Origin: Peteryoungia algae
GTDB lineage: Bacteria > Pseudomonadota > Alphaproteobacteria > Rhizobiales > Rhizobiaceae
Assembly: GCF_030369675.1 (NCBI RefSeq)
Contig: NZ_CP128477.1
Coordinates: 434,001 to 498,000 of the forward strand
DNA: 64,000 nucleotides
Direction: 5' to 3'
Shown here piece by piece: positions 10,660-19,677 of the stretch. Each line of letters opens with the position of its first letter. Position 1 is the stretch's first letter. The notes beneath the pieces are model-generated. The model saw only the letters and a list, made by a program, of their open reading frames with translations, was not told the origin of the DNA and made no database searches. Position numbers and translations under genes: made by a program.

Positions 10660-10905
10660 CGGCGCTCGGCGCTATTCCGCGGTGCGCAAAGAACTGAAGA
10701 AACGGATGAGAAGCATCCGATCGACTTCGTCTTCTACATTGTAGTCGAATATCATGGCCTGCCCTCCCTGGTTGAAGAGCCATTTTTCGAACCGATGATG
10801 AAAGCGTCAATCTGGCTTTTCGGCGTATCTCAGAACGGCGTCTTCTCCGACGGCGTGTCGAATCTGCTCGACGACGGGGCGGAGTCCAGAAATATTCACG
10901 CATGA
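10660..10905 (+). pseudogene. possible gene remnant beside tRNA-Pro
   Basis: An uninterrupted frame of about 81 codons ends in TGA at 10903-10905 but has no usable start until a double ATG 36 codons before the stop. The readable peptide includes HPIDFVFYIVVEYHG and MMKASIWLFGVSQNGVF, which looks protein-like, and the base composition seems lower in GC than the flanks. It may be the 3' end of a lost gene, perhaps left by an insertion at the tRNA; it may also be a chance frame. I recognise no family. The 118 bases that follow, up to the esterase gene, hold nothing I can name. Confidence 0.25.
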
Positions 10906-11022
10906 TCCGAGCAGCTTAGGTTGCTCTCTCCGGGTTTCATCGCTTTTCTTTTGGCCGGGTCCTACGCTTGCTGCAATGCAGCATTATATTGGGTCAAGGT
11001 TCGAAGGGAGCCGCGATCCCCC

Positions 11023-12102
11023 ATGCGCTTCAAGTTTTCCATGTCTCCGCTCTCTGCGATCCTGCGCAGCCAGAAGCGTCTCCGCCGCAGAATCGAAAAG
11101 GCCATGCCGCAATTCCGTCTGCCCGAAGCACCGAAGGTGCCCAAGCCCCGGGCTCCGCGGTCCGTCCTGGTGCATGTTCCTGCCTTTGGCAGCAATCCGG
11201 GGAGGCTGCGCATGTTGGAATATGTGCCGCCAGTCCGGCGCGAACCACAGACACTTGTGGTGGTGCTGCATGGCTGCCTTCAGACAGCGGAGAACTACCA
11301 TCGCGGTAGCGGCTGGAGCCGCATGGCAAGGGACAAGGGCTTCGTGCTTCTCTATCCGGAGCAGGTTCAGGCGAACAACCACAACCTCTGTTTCAACTGG
11401 TTCCGGCCAAGCATGGTTGCGCGGGATCGGGGCGAGCTGATGTCGATCCGCCAGATGATCGAGCACAGCGTCGAACGCCACGGCATCGCCCGTGACAGGA
11501 TCTTCATCCAGGGACTGTCGGCCGGCGGCGCCATGGCCAATGCCCTGCTGGTCACCTATCCAGACCTCTTCGCCGCCGGACAGGTCGTCGGCGGTCTTCC
11601 CTACGGCGCGGCGCGTGATGCGATGTCGGCGATGTCGGTGATGAAGTCCGGCAGCCGTCGCAGTCGCGAGGAATGGGGAGATCTGGCAAGGGCAGTCGGT
11701 GGCGAAGGAAAAGGTACGCGGCCTGCCGTCTCGATCTGGCAGGGCAGGGCGGACCGTGTGGTCTCGCCGCTCAATGCAGAAGCGCTGCTGAGCCAATGGC
11801 TGCAACTTCATGGTCTGGACGAAAAGTCTGCGGCGCGCGAGACGGGCGTTGAGGGGGATGTACTGATCTGGCGGGATGGGAATGGCAAGACACTGATTGA
11901 GTACCGGCTTCTGGAGGGGCTGGATCACGGTCTGCCGGTGATCGTCCGCCACGCCAATCACAAGCGCCAGCCCTACATGATCGAGGGCGCCATCGGCGCC
12001 CCCCAGCAATTCTACGAGACCTTCATCCGGCAGCGCGTCCAGGCTGCCGGCCGACAATCGATCAGTTCTCCTCGATCGAAACGCCGTTCTGGCCAATCTT
12101 GA
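11023..12102 (+). CDS. PHB depolymerase family esterase
   Basis: 359-residue alpha/beta-hydrolase of the LpqC/PHB depolymerase family. The oxyanion-hole strand VVVLHGCLQTAENY is followed by the nucleophile elbow GLSAGGAMAN (GxSxG), the probable acid in GRADRVVSPLN and the His in LEGLDHGLPV, giving a complete Ser-Asp-His triad. There is no obvious signal peptide, only a basic N terminus, so a cytoplasmic role on polyester or aromatic ester substrates is as likely as secretion. ATG 11023 is chosen over an upstream open frame lacking a ribosome site. The last 41 bases overlap the converging small membrane gene. Confidence 0.82.
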   Translation: MRFKFSMSPLSAILRSQKRLRRRIEKAMPQFRLPEAPKVPKPRAPRSVLVHVPAFGSNPGRLRMLEYVPPVRREPQTLVVVLHGCLQTAENYHRGSGWSRMARDKGFVLLYPEQVQANNHNLCFNWFRPSMVARDRGELMSIRQMIEHSVERHGIARDRIFIQGLSAGGAMANALLVTYPDLFAAGQVVGGLPYGAARDAMSAMSVMKSGSRRSREEWGDLARAVGGEGKGTRPAVSIWQGRADRVVSPLNAEALLSQWLQLHGLDEKSAARETGVEGDVLIWRDGNGKTLIEYRLLEGLDHGLPVIVRHANHKRQPYMIEGAIGAPQQFYETFIRQRVQAAGRQSISSPRSKRRSGQS

Positions 12103-12211
12103 GCTCGACGCCACTGGGCTCCTGCTCTTCCTGGTAGACATAGATGCCGAGGCCGATGACGGCGACCACGAGTGCGCCGATGATGAGGTAGAGGCCATTG
12201 TTTCGGCTCAT
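12062..12211 (-). CDS. 49-residue single-span membrane protein
   Basis: A small gene that ordinary length cut-offs miss. AGGAGAATTTTC precedes ATG 12211. The product starts MSRNNG, has one transmembrane helix (LYLIIGALVVAVIGLGIYVY) and ends in an acidic segment with VELKIGQNGVSIEEN. Similar small proteins are, as I recall, annotated as hypothetical in other rhizobia. Its 3' end overlaps the 3' end of the esterase gene by 41 bases in antisense. Function unknown; the single helix with a short soluble tail suggests a modulator of a membrane complex. Confidence 0.7.
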   Translation of the reverse strand: MSRNNGLYLIIGALVVAVIGLGIYVYQEEQEPSGVELKIGQNGVSIEEN

Positions 12212-12289
12212 GAAAATTCTCCTGTCTGTTTGTATCGGACAGGGAAAGCAGAAAGCCGGCTTATTGTTCCATCGCCATATCGGAAAAAC

Positions 12290-12583
12290 TCAATCGTCGT
12301 TGGCGGCGGTCAGTTCCTCGGGGCGCATTCCGTCATCGCCGGCTTGCGCAGCCAGGCGCAGACCTTCCCCTCCAGGACCGGCATCGCCCGGCTGCAGGAA
12401 GACCACGCCCATACGCTCGAGCGCAGTCTTCAGCGCCGCGTGATGCTGCGGGGTTGCGTCATATCCGTTCGAAGCCTCGATTTGCAGGATCAACAGAACG
12501 GGAACGCCGCTCTCCTGGCCGAGCCTGTCGATGGTGATGTCGAGCATCGCGCGCGCTGCGCGTATCTGAGCAGGTGTGATCAT
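12290..12583 (-). CDS. small XRE-like helix-turn-helix protein
   Basis: 97 residues. The first half, ITPAQIRAARAMLDITIDRL followed by GQESGVPVLLILQIEAS, has the spacing of an XRE/Cro helix-turn-helix; the last third is Gly/Asp-rich and probably disordered. Such one-domain proteins are common in rhizobia and their targets are unknown. It lies upstream of the small membrane protein in the same direction, 78 bases away, so the two may be co-transcribed. Confidence 0.65.
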   Translation of the reverse strand: MITPAQIRAARAMLDITIDRLGQESGVPVLLILQIEASNGYDATPQHHAALKTALERMGVVFLQPGDAGPGGEGLRLAAQAGDDGMRPEELTAANDD

Positions 12584-12643
12584 ATGATAAGTATGGGGTG
12601 CTGCGGCTAAAATTCAATGCGCCGGACGCGCATGCCGTTGCGG

Positions 12644-13876
12644 TCAAGCGCGTTTTGCGCGCTGAAAACGCCATTCGGCGGCCCCACAGCCCCAGACGAT
12701 ACCGAGAACAAGATAGAAATGGCGCCAGTGATCCGTATCGATGACGGCGCCGACCAGCATATGTCCGATGAGAACGATCCAGGCGATCATCAGATAGGGT
12801 TGCCAGGGTCTATCGCGCAGCATGTAGCGAAAGCCCATGGACACGGTCCAGAGGATCATTGCGAGGTAGGAAAGAAAGCCGATCCAGCCATAGGCCATCA
12901 GCGATTTCAGGTAGATGTTGTGCTCGTCTTCGGGAAAGATCTTGCCGAACATCATCGGGCCGATCCCGAGTGGTCTTTCCATCGCCATCTCGAACCCGAG
13001 CTTGTGGCGGGCGAAGCGACCGAGATGGCCGCCGTCATAGTCCTGCACAAGCTGGGTGCGGGTCTCGAAAAGCCCGTGCACCTTCTCGAATTGCAAGGCC
13101 ACGAGCAGCGCCATTACCATGGCGATGACGGCGGTGAGCGACAGGACGAGGATCTTCAGGCGGAAGGCATTGGTGCGCTCCTTGAGCAGCATCACGAAGA
13201 CCAGGGCGACGGCGCAGAAAAGGAAGAGTCCCCAGGCGGCACGCGAGAAGGAGAGGAACACCGCAAAGGAGAGGATCAGGATGCCGAGGATCCGCAGCGG
13301 CGATTCCGTCAGCCGACCCTTCAGCAGCCCATGCAGCAGGTAGAGCATCGGCGCGACCAGGAAGGGCCCGAAGACGTTGGGGTCCTGAAAGGCGCCCATG
13401 GCGCGATCGTAGCGGGTAAAGACCTCCGAGCCGGGAAAGGCATGGAAATAGCCGAGAATACCGAGCATGCCGGTAATCATCGCCGCGGCGACCCAGGCCT
13501 GGAATATGAGCTTCAGCCTCTGCGGCCGATCCTCGATGACGGCGGCATAGAAGACGGCCGTCAGTGCCAGGAAGATCGATACGGCGACATAGAGCACCTG
13601 ATCTGTGAGGATGGTCGGCAAGACGGTGAGCGCCAGCAATCCGCCGACATTGAAGATGAGCAGCAGCGCGAGGAGAGGGGCGACGGCACGGGAAATCTTG
13701 AGGCCGAACAGGAACCACAGGGCAACCTGGCCGACCATCAGCACTTCATAAGGCGCCGGCTCCGAGATCACGAAACCTGACAGGAAGACGCCGAAAGCCA
13801 TGATCCAGGAGATCATCAGCTGGACGGCGGCGGCCTGCGGGTTGAACGGCCGGATCTGGGCGGCGATGGCGCTCAA
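12644..13876 (-). CDS. O-antigen ligase/polymerase (Wzy-like) membrane protein
   Basis: 410-residue polytopic protein with about eleven hydrophobic segments and the large periplasmic loop typical of Wzy/WaaL proteins (residues about 270-325, with HLGRFARHKLGFEMAMERPLG split by a GxGPMMFG turn). It probably polymerises or ligates repeat units of the polysaccharide made by this locus. The start is a TTG at 13876 that overlaps the TGA of the upstream transferase gene, which indicates translational coupling. It is the last gene of the operon running from 17256. Confidence 0.8.
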   Translation of the reverse strand: MSAIAAQIRPFNPQAAAVQLMISWIMAFGVFLSGFVISEPAPYEVLMVGQVALWFLFGLKISRAVAPLLALLLIFNVGGLLALTVLPTILTDQVLYVAVSIFLALTAVFYAAVIEDRPQRLKLIFQAWVAAAMITGMLGILGYFHAFPGSEVFTRYDRAMGAFQDPNVFGPFLVAPMLYLLHGLLKGRLTESPLRILGILILSFAVFLSFSRAAWGLFLFCAVALVFVMLLKERTNAFRLKILVLSLTAVIAMVMALLVALQFEKVHGLFETRTQLVQDYDGGHLGRFARHKLGFEMAMERPLGIGPMMFGKIFPEDEHNIYLKSLMAYGWIGFLSYLAMILWTVSMGFRYMLRDRPWQPYLMIAWIVLIGHMLVGAVIDTDHWRHFYLVLGIVWGCGAAEWRFQRAKRA

Positions 13877-15426
13877 TAGGCGTTTTCCGTGTTCAGCAGC
13901 TTGATCGGCGTCAGGAACAGGATCTTGAGGTCGAACCAGAGCGACCAGTTCTCGATGTAGTAAAGGTCATAGGCCGTGCGGAACTTGATCTTGTCGTCGG
14001 TGTCGATCTCCCCGCGCCAGCCATTGATCTGCGCCCAGCCGGTAACCCCGGGCTTGACGCGGTGGCGGGCGAAATAGCCCTCGACGATTTCACCGAAGGA
14101 CTTGTCGCGCGTCTGGCCGAGCACGGCATGGGGACGCGGGCCGACAAGCGAGAGATCACCGCGCAGCACGTTGAAGATCTGCGGCAGTTCGTCGATCGAG
14201 GTCTTGCGGATGAACCGGCCGACGCGCGTGACGCGCGGATCGTTCTTCGTCACCGCATTCTTGGCCGTCGGGTCGCTCATCTCCGTGTACATCGAGCGGA
14301 ATTTCAGGACGTTGATCACCTCGTTGTTGAACCCGTGGCGCTTCTGCACGAAGAAGACCGGGCCCTTGGAGGTCGTCTTCACGGCAATGGCGGTTGCGAT
14401 GAACACCGGCCAGAGTAGGATGAGGGCCAGCACGCTGAAGAAAATGTCGAAGGCGCGCTTGGCAACGGAATCCCAGTCCCGGATCGGCTTGTCGAGAATG
14501 TCGAGCAGGGGCACGGCGCCAACATGCGAATAGGCGCGCGGGCGGAAGCGCAGATTGTTGGAATGAGCCGCGAGGCGGATGTCGACCGGCAGGACCCAGA
14601 GCAACTTGAGCAATTGCATGATCCGCGCTTCGGCACTCAGCGGCAAAGAGATGATCAACATGTCGATATGGGCAAGCCGGGCGAACTCGACGAGTTCCGC
14701 CACAGTCCCGAGCTTCGGATAGCCCGCGACGACATCGGGAGAGCGCACGGAATTGCGGTCGTCGAAGATGCCACAGATGCGGATGTCGTTTTCCGGCTGC
14801 TGTTCGAGCGCTCTGGCGAGGTCCTTGGCGGGCTTGCCGCCACCGACGATCACGGCACGGCGCTCCATGACGCCATTGCGTCCCCAGCGGCGGATCGCAA
14901 GGCCGATCAGGTTGCGCTCCACGAGCAGGAACAGCGCGCCGGCTCCAAAGAGCACGGCGAGCATGGTTCGGTAGTTCGTGTCATGAGCGACGAAGAGGAG
15001 GTTGGTCAGTGCGACGAAGCCGACCGAAGCCGTCCAGCTTCCCAGAACGCGAGCCATGGACCGCATCGGCGATCGCAGGATCGAGACATGGTAGCAGTCG
15101 CTGGCCTGCATGAAGAGAAGCGCCAGCAGGGCGCCGACGATGCCGCTGATGCCGCTGTCGAGAAAATGCCCACCAGGGTTTTGGGCGAAGAAGAAATTGC
15201 TCGCGAGCGCGATGCCGAGCAGGCTGAAAAACTCCAGAAAGCGGAGCTGGCCGATCACGATGCTCGGCGAGTAATTGACCGCCGCATACTGGCCGGCGAT
15301 CTGGCGGGCAAGTGCACTGATTTCGGCCTTGCGCTCGCCATCGACCTTCTGGGAGGCATCGGCGGTCGCCTGACCGCGACGCAAAGCGTCAAGATCGAAT
15401 GCCTCGGGTTTGTCGATCTTGTTCAT
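13873..15426 (-). CDS. polyprenyl-phosphate hexose-1-phosphate transferase (PssY/HfsE/UppE-like)
   Basis: 517-residue initiating transferase that loads the first sugar phosphate on undecaprenyl phosphate in the inner membrane. The N-terminal half has four hydrophobic helices and a CoA-binding-like Rossmann domain ([17 protein letters not shown]); the C-terminal catalytic domain carries [43 protein letters not shown] and LVGPRPHA, followed by [19 protein letters not shown] 15426 is preferred over a GTG five codons earlier. The Agrobacterium unipolar polysaccharide locus begins with such an enzyme, but the sugar and the exact orthology are inferred only. Confidence 0.88.
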   Translation of the reverse strand: MNKIDKPEAFDLDALRRGQATADASQKVDGERKAEISALARQIAGQYAAVNYSPSIVIGQLRFLEFFSLLGIALASNFFFAQNPGGHFLDSGISGIVGALLALLFMQASDCYHVSILRSPMRSMARVLGSWTASVGFVALTNLLFVAHDTNYRTMLAVLFGAGALFLLVERNLIGLAIRRWGRNGVMERRAVIVGGGKPAKDLARALEQQPENDIRICGIFDDRNSVRSPDVVAGYPKLGTVAELVEFARLAHIDMLIISLPLSAEARIMQLLKLLWVLPVDIRLAAHSNNLRFRPRAYSHVGAVPLLDILDKPIRDWDSVAKRAFDIFFSVLALILLWPVFIATAIAVKTTSKGPVFFVQKRHGFNNEVINVLKFRSMYTEMSDPTAKNAVTKNDPRVTRVGRFIRKTSIDELPQIFNVLRGDLSLVGPRPHAVLGQTRDKSFGEIVEGYFARHRVKPGVTGWAQINGWRGEIDTDDKIKFRTAYDLYYIENWSLWFDLKILFLTPIKLLNTENAY

Positions 15427-15534
15427 GGGCTTCTCTCGCACGTGTGTGCGGGGAGACTAGGCGGAAGGTCCTAAGAAACGCTTTAGGGGCCCCTCAGAAA
15501 CAGGGTGGCACGTGCCGCTTTGGCGCAGACTGGA

Positions 15535-16677
15535 TCAAATTCGTGCGAGTTGCGCCCGGTAGAGCGCCTCGAGCTCCTGTGCCATGACAACCGCGGAAAA
15601 GCGGGAATGGAAGACTTCTGCTGTCGGCATGGTGCGCTTCGACCAGTCCGGATCGGTGAGGGCCCGGGCCATGGTGGCGCCAAAGAGATCGGCGCGACCG
15701 GGCTCGATCAGGGCTTCGCTGTCGCTGCCGAGGATCTCTGGAATGCCGCCGACCCGTGAGGCGATGATCGTCTTCTCGGCGGCAAGGGCTTCGAGCACGA
15801 TATAGGGCATCGCCTCGGCCCGCGATGGCACCACGACGATGTCGGAATAGGCAAAGGCCTGGGCGATCGGCATGGCGGGACGGAAGTCGATCCGCCGACC
15901 GAGGCCCTTCTCCTCCACCATCCGGCGATAGTTTTCGAGATCAGGCCCGTCACCGATGATCAGGCCGCTTAAGGGGCGTCCCACGAGGCGCTCGGCTTCG
16001 GCGAAGGCGTTGATGAAGACATCCGGACCTTTTAGGTCGCGCAGCATGCCGATATAGGCGAAATCCACGCCATCGGGTCTGACCGGAACAGGCGAAAAGT
16101 CGCGTTCGCTGATGCCGTTATAGACCCGGGTCGCCTGGCACCTGGGCTTGCCGATCTTGGCTTCGTATGTCTGTCTTTCGTAGTCGCAGACAAAGGAGAT
16201 CGATTCCGTCATGCGCTCGAAAAGGCGCTCAATCGCAAAAACCCCCTGGCCGGACAGCGATTTGCTGGCAAAATGCAGGCTTCCGCCATGGGGGGAGTAG
16301 AGGCGGGCGACGCGATACCTTCGAACCCGCAGCAGTGAGCCGATCAATCTTGCGATCACGCCGCCCTTGGCGCCATGACCATGCAGGATATCCGGCTGCA
16401 ATTCCTTGATGAGTTTATAAGCTTCAGCGAGCGCCGCCATGTCCTTTGTACCGACGGAGCGGCCAATGGGGAAACGTGTGACCCCCAGCGACAGGTAAGG
16501 CGTGATCTGATCGAACAGTCTGTCCTCATGCGCACCGCCGGTGGAGCTGTCGCACAGGATTCCGACCTGATGGCCGGCGGCACTGTGCAGCTCGGCCAGA
16601 TCGCGCACATGGCGGAATATCCCGCCGATGGGCGACCGGAAACAATGCACGATGCGCAAAGGCTGGAATTCTGCCAT
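15535..16677 (-). CDS. GT4 family glycosyltransferase
   Basis: 380-residue GT-B enzyme of the cytoplasmic face. The N-terminal domain opens with RIVHCFRSPIGGIFRHVRDL, where GG is the acceptor-side loop, and contains HGHGAKGGVIARL. The C-terminal donor domain has LIIGDGPD and the EX7E motif in PSRAEAMPYIVLEALAAE followed by ASRVGGIPEIL. It stops 109 bases before the initiating transferase and starts four bases after the exporter gene stop, so it is part of the same operon. Donor and linkage unknown. Confidence 0.87.
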   Translation of the reverse strand: MAEFQPLRIVHCFRSPIGGIFRHVRDLAELHSAAGHQVGILCDSSTGGAHEDRLFDQITPYLSLGVTRFPIGRSVGTKDMAALAEAYKLIKELQPDILHGHGAKGGVIARLIGSLLRVRRYRVARLYSPHGGSLHFASKSLSGQGVFAIERLFERMTESISFVCDYERQTYEAKIGKPRCQATRVYNGISERDFSPVPVRPDGVDFAYIGMLRDLKGPDVFINAFAEAERLVGRPLSGLIIGDGPDLENYRRMVEEKGLGRRIDFRPAMPIAQAFAYSDIVVVPSRAEAMPYIVLEALAAEKTIIASRVGGIPEILGSDSEALIEPGRADLFGATMARALTDPDWSKRTMPTAEVFHSRFSAVVMAQELEALYRAQLARI

Positions 16678-16680
16678 TGA

Positions 16681-17256
16681 TCAGAACAGCCGCTCGCGAA
16701 CGTAGACGGTGTCCCCCGCGAGGATGGGATCCGTGATCGGCACGCGACCTGTGATGATCTGCCCGTTGATCTTGCGTGTCACGTCGACATCGCGCTGGTT
16801 GGCCCGGCTGTTGAATCCGCCGGAGACCGCGATGGCGTTGAGGATGGTCATGCCGGGGACATAGGCATACTGCCCCGGTTGTCCAACCTGACCCATGACG
16901 AAGATCGAACGGTAACGATCCACTTCGATGGAGACGTCGGGATCACGCAGGAAACCTTGTTTGAGCTTCTGCGCCAGCGCGCCTTCGAGTTGCGGAAGGG
17001 TCGCGCCACGCGCTGCAACCTGGCCCACGAGCGGGAAGGCGATATAGCCGGCCTGATCGACCGTATAGGTGTTGGAGAGGCTGGGTTGTTCAAAGACCGT
17101 GACGCGCAGCCGGTCGCCGCTGTCGAGGCGATAGGGCTGAACGGTTGCCTCGTGAAAGACCTTGGGCGCAGGTTTGTAGCTCGCGCATCCCGTCAGGACG
17201 ACGGACAGGAAAGCGCTTGCGACGAGAACCATCGCCTGTTTGCCGACCATAGCCAT
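16681..17256 (-). CDS. Wza-type polysaccharide export lipoprotein
   Basis: 191-residue outer-membrane export protein. A signal peptide ends in the lipobox LTGCAS; then come a polysaccharide export (Poly_export) domain with YRLDSGDRLRVTVF and DQAGYIAFPLVGQV and a SLBB-like segment with VMGQVGQPGQYAYVPGMTIL. It lacks the long C-terminal barrel-forming part of E. coli Wza, like the short rhizobial and Caulobacter exporters. First gene of the minus-strand operon; it diverges from the Wzz-like gene across a 185-base region containing a CtrA-like box. Confidence 0.88.
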   Translation of the reverse strand: MAMVGKQAMVLVASAFLSVVLTGCASYKPAPKVFHEATVQPYRLDSGDRLRVTVFEQPSLSNTYTVDQAGYIAFPLVGQVAARGATLPQLEGALAQKLKQGFLRDPDVSIEVDRYRSIFVMGQVGQPGQYAYVPGMTILNAIAVSGGFNSRANQRDVDVTRKINGQIITGRVPITDPILAGDTVYVRERLF

Positions 17257-17315
17257 GCGCTGTTGCGCTCCCAGTGAATTCGCATATTCGTTGGCCTGTT
17301 ATCGAATGATTAGGG

Positions 17316-17331
17316 TTAATGCCGGGTAAAC
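17316..17331. promoter_or_regulatory. CtrA-like box between divergent polysaccharide genes
   Basis: TTAA (17316-17319), seven bases, then TAAAC (17327-17331): one mismatch to the alphaproteobacterial CtrA consensus TTAA-N7-TTAAC. On the other strand it reads TTTA-N7-TTAAC. A 10-base palindrome GGGTTAACCC is also present at 17379-17388. Confidence 0.35.
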
Positions 17332-17441
17332 GGCCGGCGGCCAGGACTGTGAACATCACGACAAATCCGGGCGGATCCGGGTTAACCCTTGAGTTACCAT
17401 GATCCTTTACTTTCGCGGACAAGAAGTTCCGGGAGTTTGTA

Positions 17442-19658
17442 ATGCCCAGTTTGGACCGCGATCAACATGATGTCGATATCGACCTCGCCCAGCTCTTTCG
17501 CGCCGTATGGCAGCGGAAGGGGAGGATCCTTGCGGCCACGGCGCTCGTCGGCGTTCTCGCCTTTGTCGGCGCGAACGCGATTTCCCCGAGCTACAAGAGC
17601 GACGCCAAGCTGCTGATCGAGTCGCGCCAGCCGAATTTCTCCGCGTCGGGCACAGCGTCTTCCACGGCGGAACCCATGCCGGACGAATTGAACATCGCAA
17701 GCCAGGTTCAACTGCTGCAGTCCGTCGACCTGATCAAGCAGGTGGCACGTGATCTGAAGTTGAACGAGCGAACCGAATTCGATCCGGATTCCAGCCCTTC
17801 GGCCATGACCGATTTTCTGGTTCTCTTCGGCCTCACGAGCAATCCGCTGGAACTGCCGCCAGAGGAGCGGGTGATCAATGCCTTCAAGGAAGAGCTCAAC
17901 GTCTACCAGGTCGACAAGTCGCGTGTGATCGGCATCGAGTTCACCTCGAAGGATCCGAAGCTCGCGGCCGCCGTGCCGAACGCGATGATGGACGTCTATC
18001 GGTTGTTGCAGAGCGGTGCCAAGCTCGACAACAATTCCGACGCCGTTCGCTGGCTGGAGACCGAGATTGCCAATCTGCGTGAGAAAGTCCGCGAGGCTGA
18101 GCAGAAGGTCGCCGAATATCGTTCGTCGGCCGGTCTGATGTCCCTTGGCTCCGACCAGAGCTCCTTCAACGGCAAGCAGCTCTCCGATATCTCGACCGAA
18201 CTTGCCAGGGTTCGTGGTGAACGTGCGAGTGCGGAGGCGACGGCCCAGAACCTGCGCGCCAGCATCAAGGCGGGCAAGTCGACTGATACGCTGGACGCCA
18301 TAGCACGCTCCGAATCGATCCAGCGCCTCAAGGCGGCGGAATCGCAGCTCCGCGCCCAGATTTCCGACCTCTCCACCCGCCTGCTCGAAGGTCACCCGCA
18401 GATGAAGGCGCTGCGCGCCCAGCTCTCCGGTATCCGCGAACAGGTTCAGGCCGAATCGCTGCGGGTGGCTGCCAGCCTCGACAACGAGGCAGCCGTCGCC
18501 CGCGAGCGCGAGACACAACTCCTCGCGCAATTGAACACGCTGAAGGCCGATACCGCGCGGTCCGGTGAAGACGAAGTCGGATTGAAGGCGCTGGAACGCG
18601 AGGCAACCGCCCAGCGCCAGCTGCTCGAAACCTATCTGGCCCGCTACCGGGAGGCCTCAACAAGGCTCGACAAGGATGCGAGCCCGGCTGATGCGCGGGT
18701 GATCTCCACCGCGATCGAGCCCCAGGAGCCGAGCTTCCCGAAGGTCCTGCCGATCACCATCGTCGCCACGCTCTCGACGCTGATCCTCTCGGCTGTGGTG
18801 GTCATGCTGGCCGAACTCTTCAGCGGCCGCGCCCTGCGTCCGACCGGAGCCACGGCGCCCGTCTTCGTGCGGCGCGATGAGGAAGAAGTTGAAGAACAGA
18901 CGAGCGTCGAGATGCCTCGTCAGCGCCCGCAGGACGCCCCCCCGGCAAGCCTTATGCAAGCAAGACTTTTGAATGTCGCGCCGGATGCCGAACTCGTGGG
19001 CGAGATGGAACAGGCGATCGCTGCGGAACACGGGGCAGATGCGCTTCAGGATGCGTCCGGCGAGGAGGCAGATGAATTCTCGGTTGCGTCTGTCGCTGAC
19101 TATCTGGTCGAGCAGCAAGCACGGATCGCCTTCGCTATATCGCCTTCAGGAGATGACGGCTCGATCGGAACCGTGGCGCTCGCCCGCGAGCTTGCCGATC
19201 GCGGCCACCGCACGGTCCTCGTCGACATGACCGGTTCGGCCTGCCCGAGCCGTTTGATGGCCAGCTGGAGAGACCTGCCGGGTGTCACCGATCTTCTGAC
19301 GGGAGACGCGGCCTTTGCCGATTGCATCCATTCAGACCATTCATCGTCTGCCGATATCGTCCCGCAGGGCAATGCGGATATCCGCCAGGCCATGCGCGGC
19401 GCAGACCGGCTCTCCATGATCGTCGATGCACTGGCGGACGTCTATGACGTCGTCCTGGTGGAATGCGGCCCGGCAAATGCAGACGGTGTCGCGCGCCTGA
19501 GCCGGAACGGCCATCACGAGATCATCCTCTCGGCGCCCGAGCCGCAGGCGCAGGAACTGGCCGAAATCATGATTGCTTTCGAGGATGTCGGCTACACGGA
19601 CCTGGTGCTCCTGTCGGTCAAGAACCCGCCGGTCCGCCGCGCGCGCGACGCGGCCTGA
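17442..19658 (+). CDS. Wzz-like polysaccharide co-polymerase fused to a degenerate BY-kinase domain
   Basis: 738-residue inner-membrane protein expected to control chain length and drive export with the Wza-like protein. A transmembrane helix lies at about residues 28-48 and another at about 433-460; between them is a long coiled coil (residues 200-410, with repeated REAEQK- and RERETQL-like heptads) ending in the Pro-rich turn ATAIEPQEPSFPK typical of GNVR/Wzz proteins. Residues 560-735 have the fold of a BY-kinase, but the P-loop reads SPSGDDGSIGTV, without the Lys, and the Walker B strand reads YDVVLVEC, with Glu for Asp. There is no Tyr cluster at the C terminus. It is therefore probably not an active tyrosine kinase. 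Confidence 0.85.
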   Translation: MPSLDRDQHDVDIDLAQLFRAVWQRKGRILAATALVGVLAFVGANAISPSYKSDAKLLIESRQPNFSASGTASSTAEPMPDELNIASQVQLLQSVDLIKQVARDLKLNERTEFDPDSSPSAMTDFLVLFGLTSNPLELPPEERVINAFKEELNVYQVDKSRVIGIEFTSKDPKLAAAVPNAMMDVYRLLQSGAKLDNNSDAVRWLETEIANLREKVREAEQKVAEYRSSAGLMSLGSDQSSFNGKQLSDISTELARVRGERASAEATAQNLRASIKAGKSTDTLDAIARSESIQRLKAAESQLRAQISDLSTRLLEGHPQMKALRAQLSGIREQVQAESLRVAASLDNEAAVARERETQLLAQLNTLKADTARSGEDEVGLKALEREATAQRQLLETYLARYREASTRLDKDASPADARVISTAIEPQEPSFPKVLPITIVATLSTLILSAVVVMLAELFSGRALRPTGATAPVFVRRDEEEVEEQTSVEMPRQRPQDAPPASLMQARLLNVAPDAELVGEMEQAIAAEHGADALQDASGEEADEFSVASVADYLVEQQARIAFAISPSGDDGSIGTVALARELADRGHRTVLVDMTGSACPSRLMASWRDLPGVTDLLTGDAAFADCIHSDHSSSADIVPQGNADIRQAMRGADRLSMIVDALADVYDVVLVECGPANADGVARLSRNGHHEIILSAPEPQAQELAEIMIAFEDVGYTDLVLLSVKNPPVRRARDAA

Positions 19659-19677
19659 TCGCCAGATCGAAGGCTGA

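Noticed and set aside
12617..13780. 387-codon plus-strand frame across the Wzy-like gene
   Set aside because: The product is highly charged and repetitive with no domain, while the minus-strand frame is a clear membrane polymerase coupled to its upstream gene.
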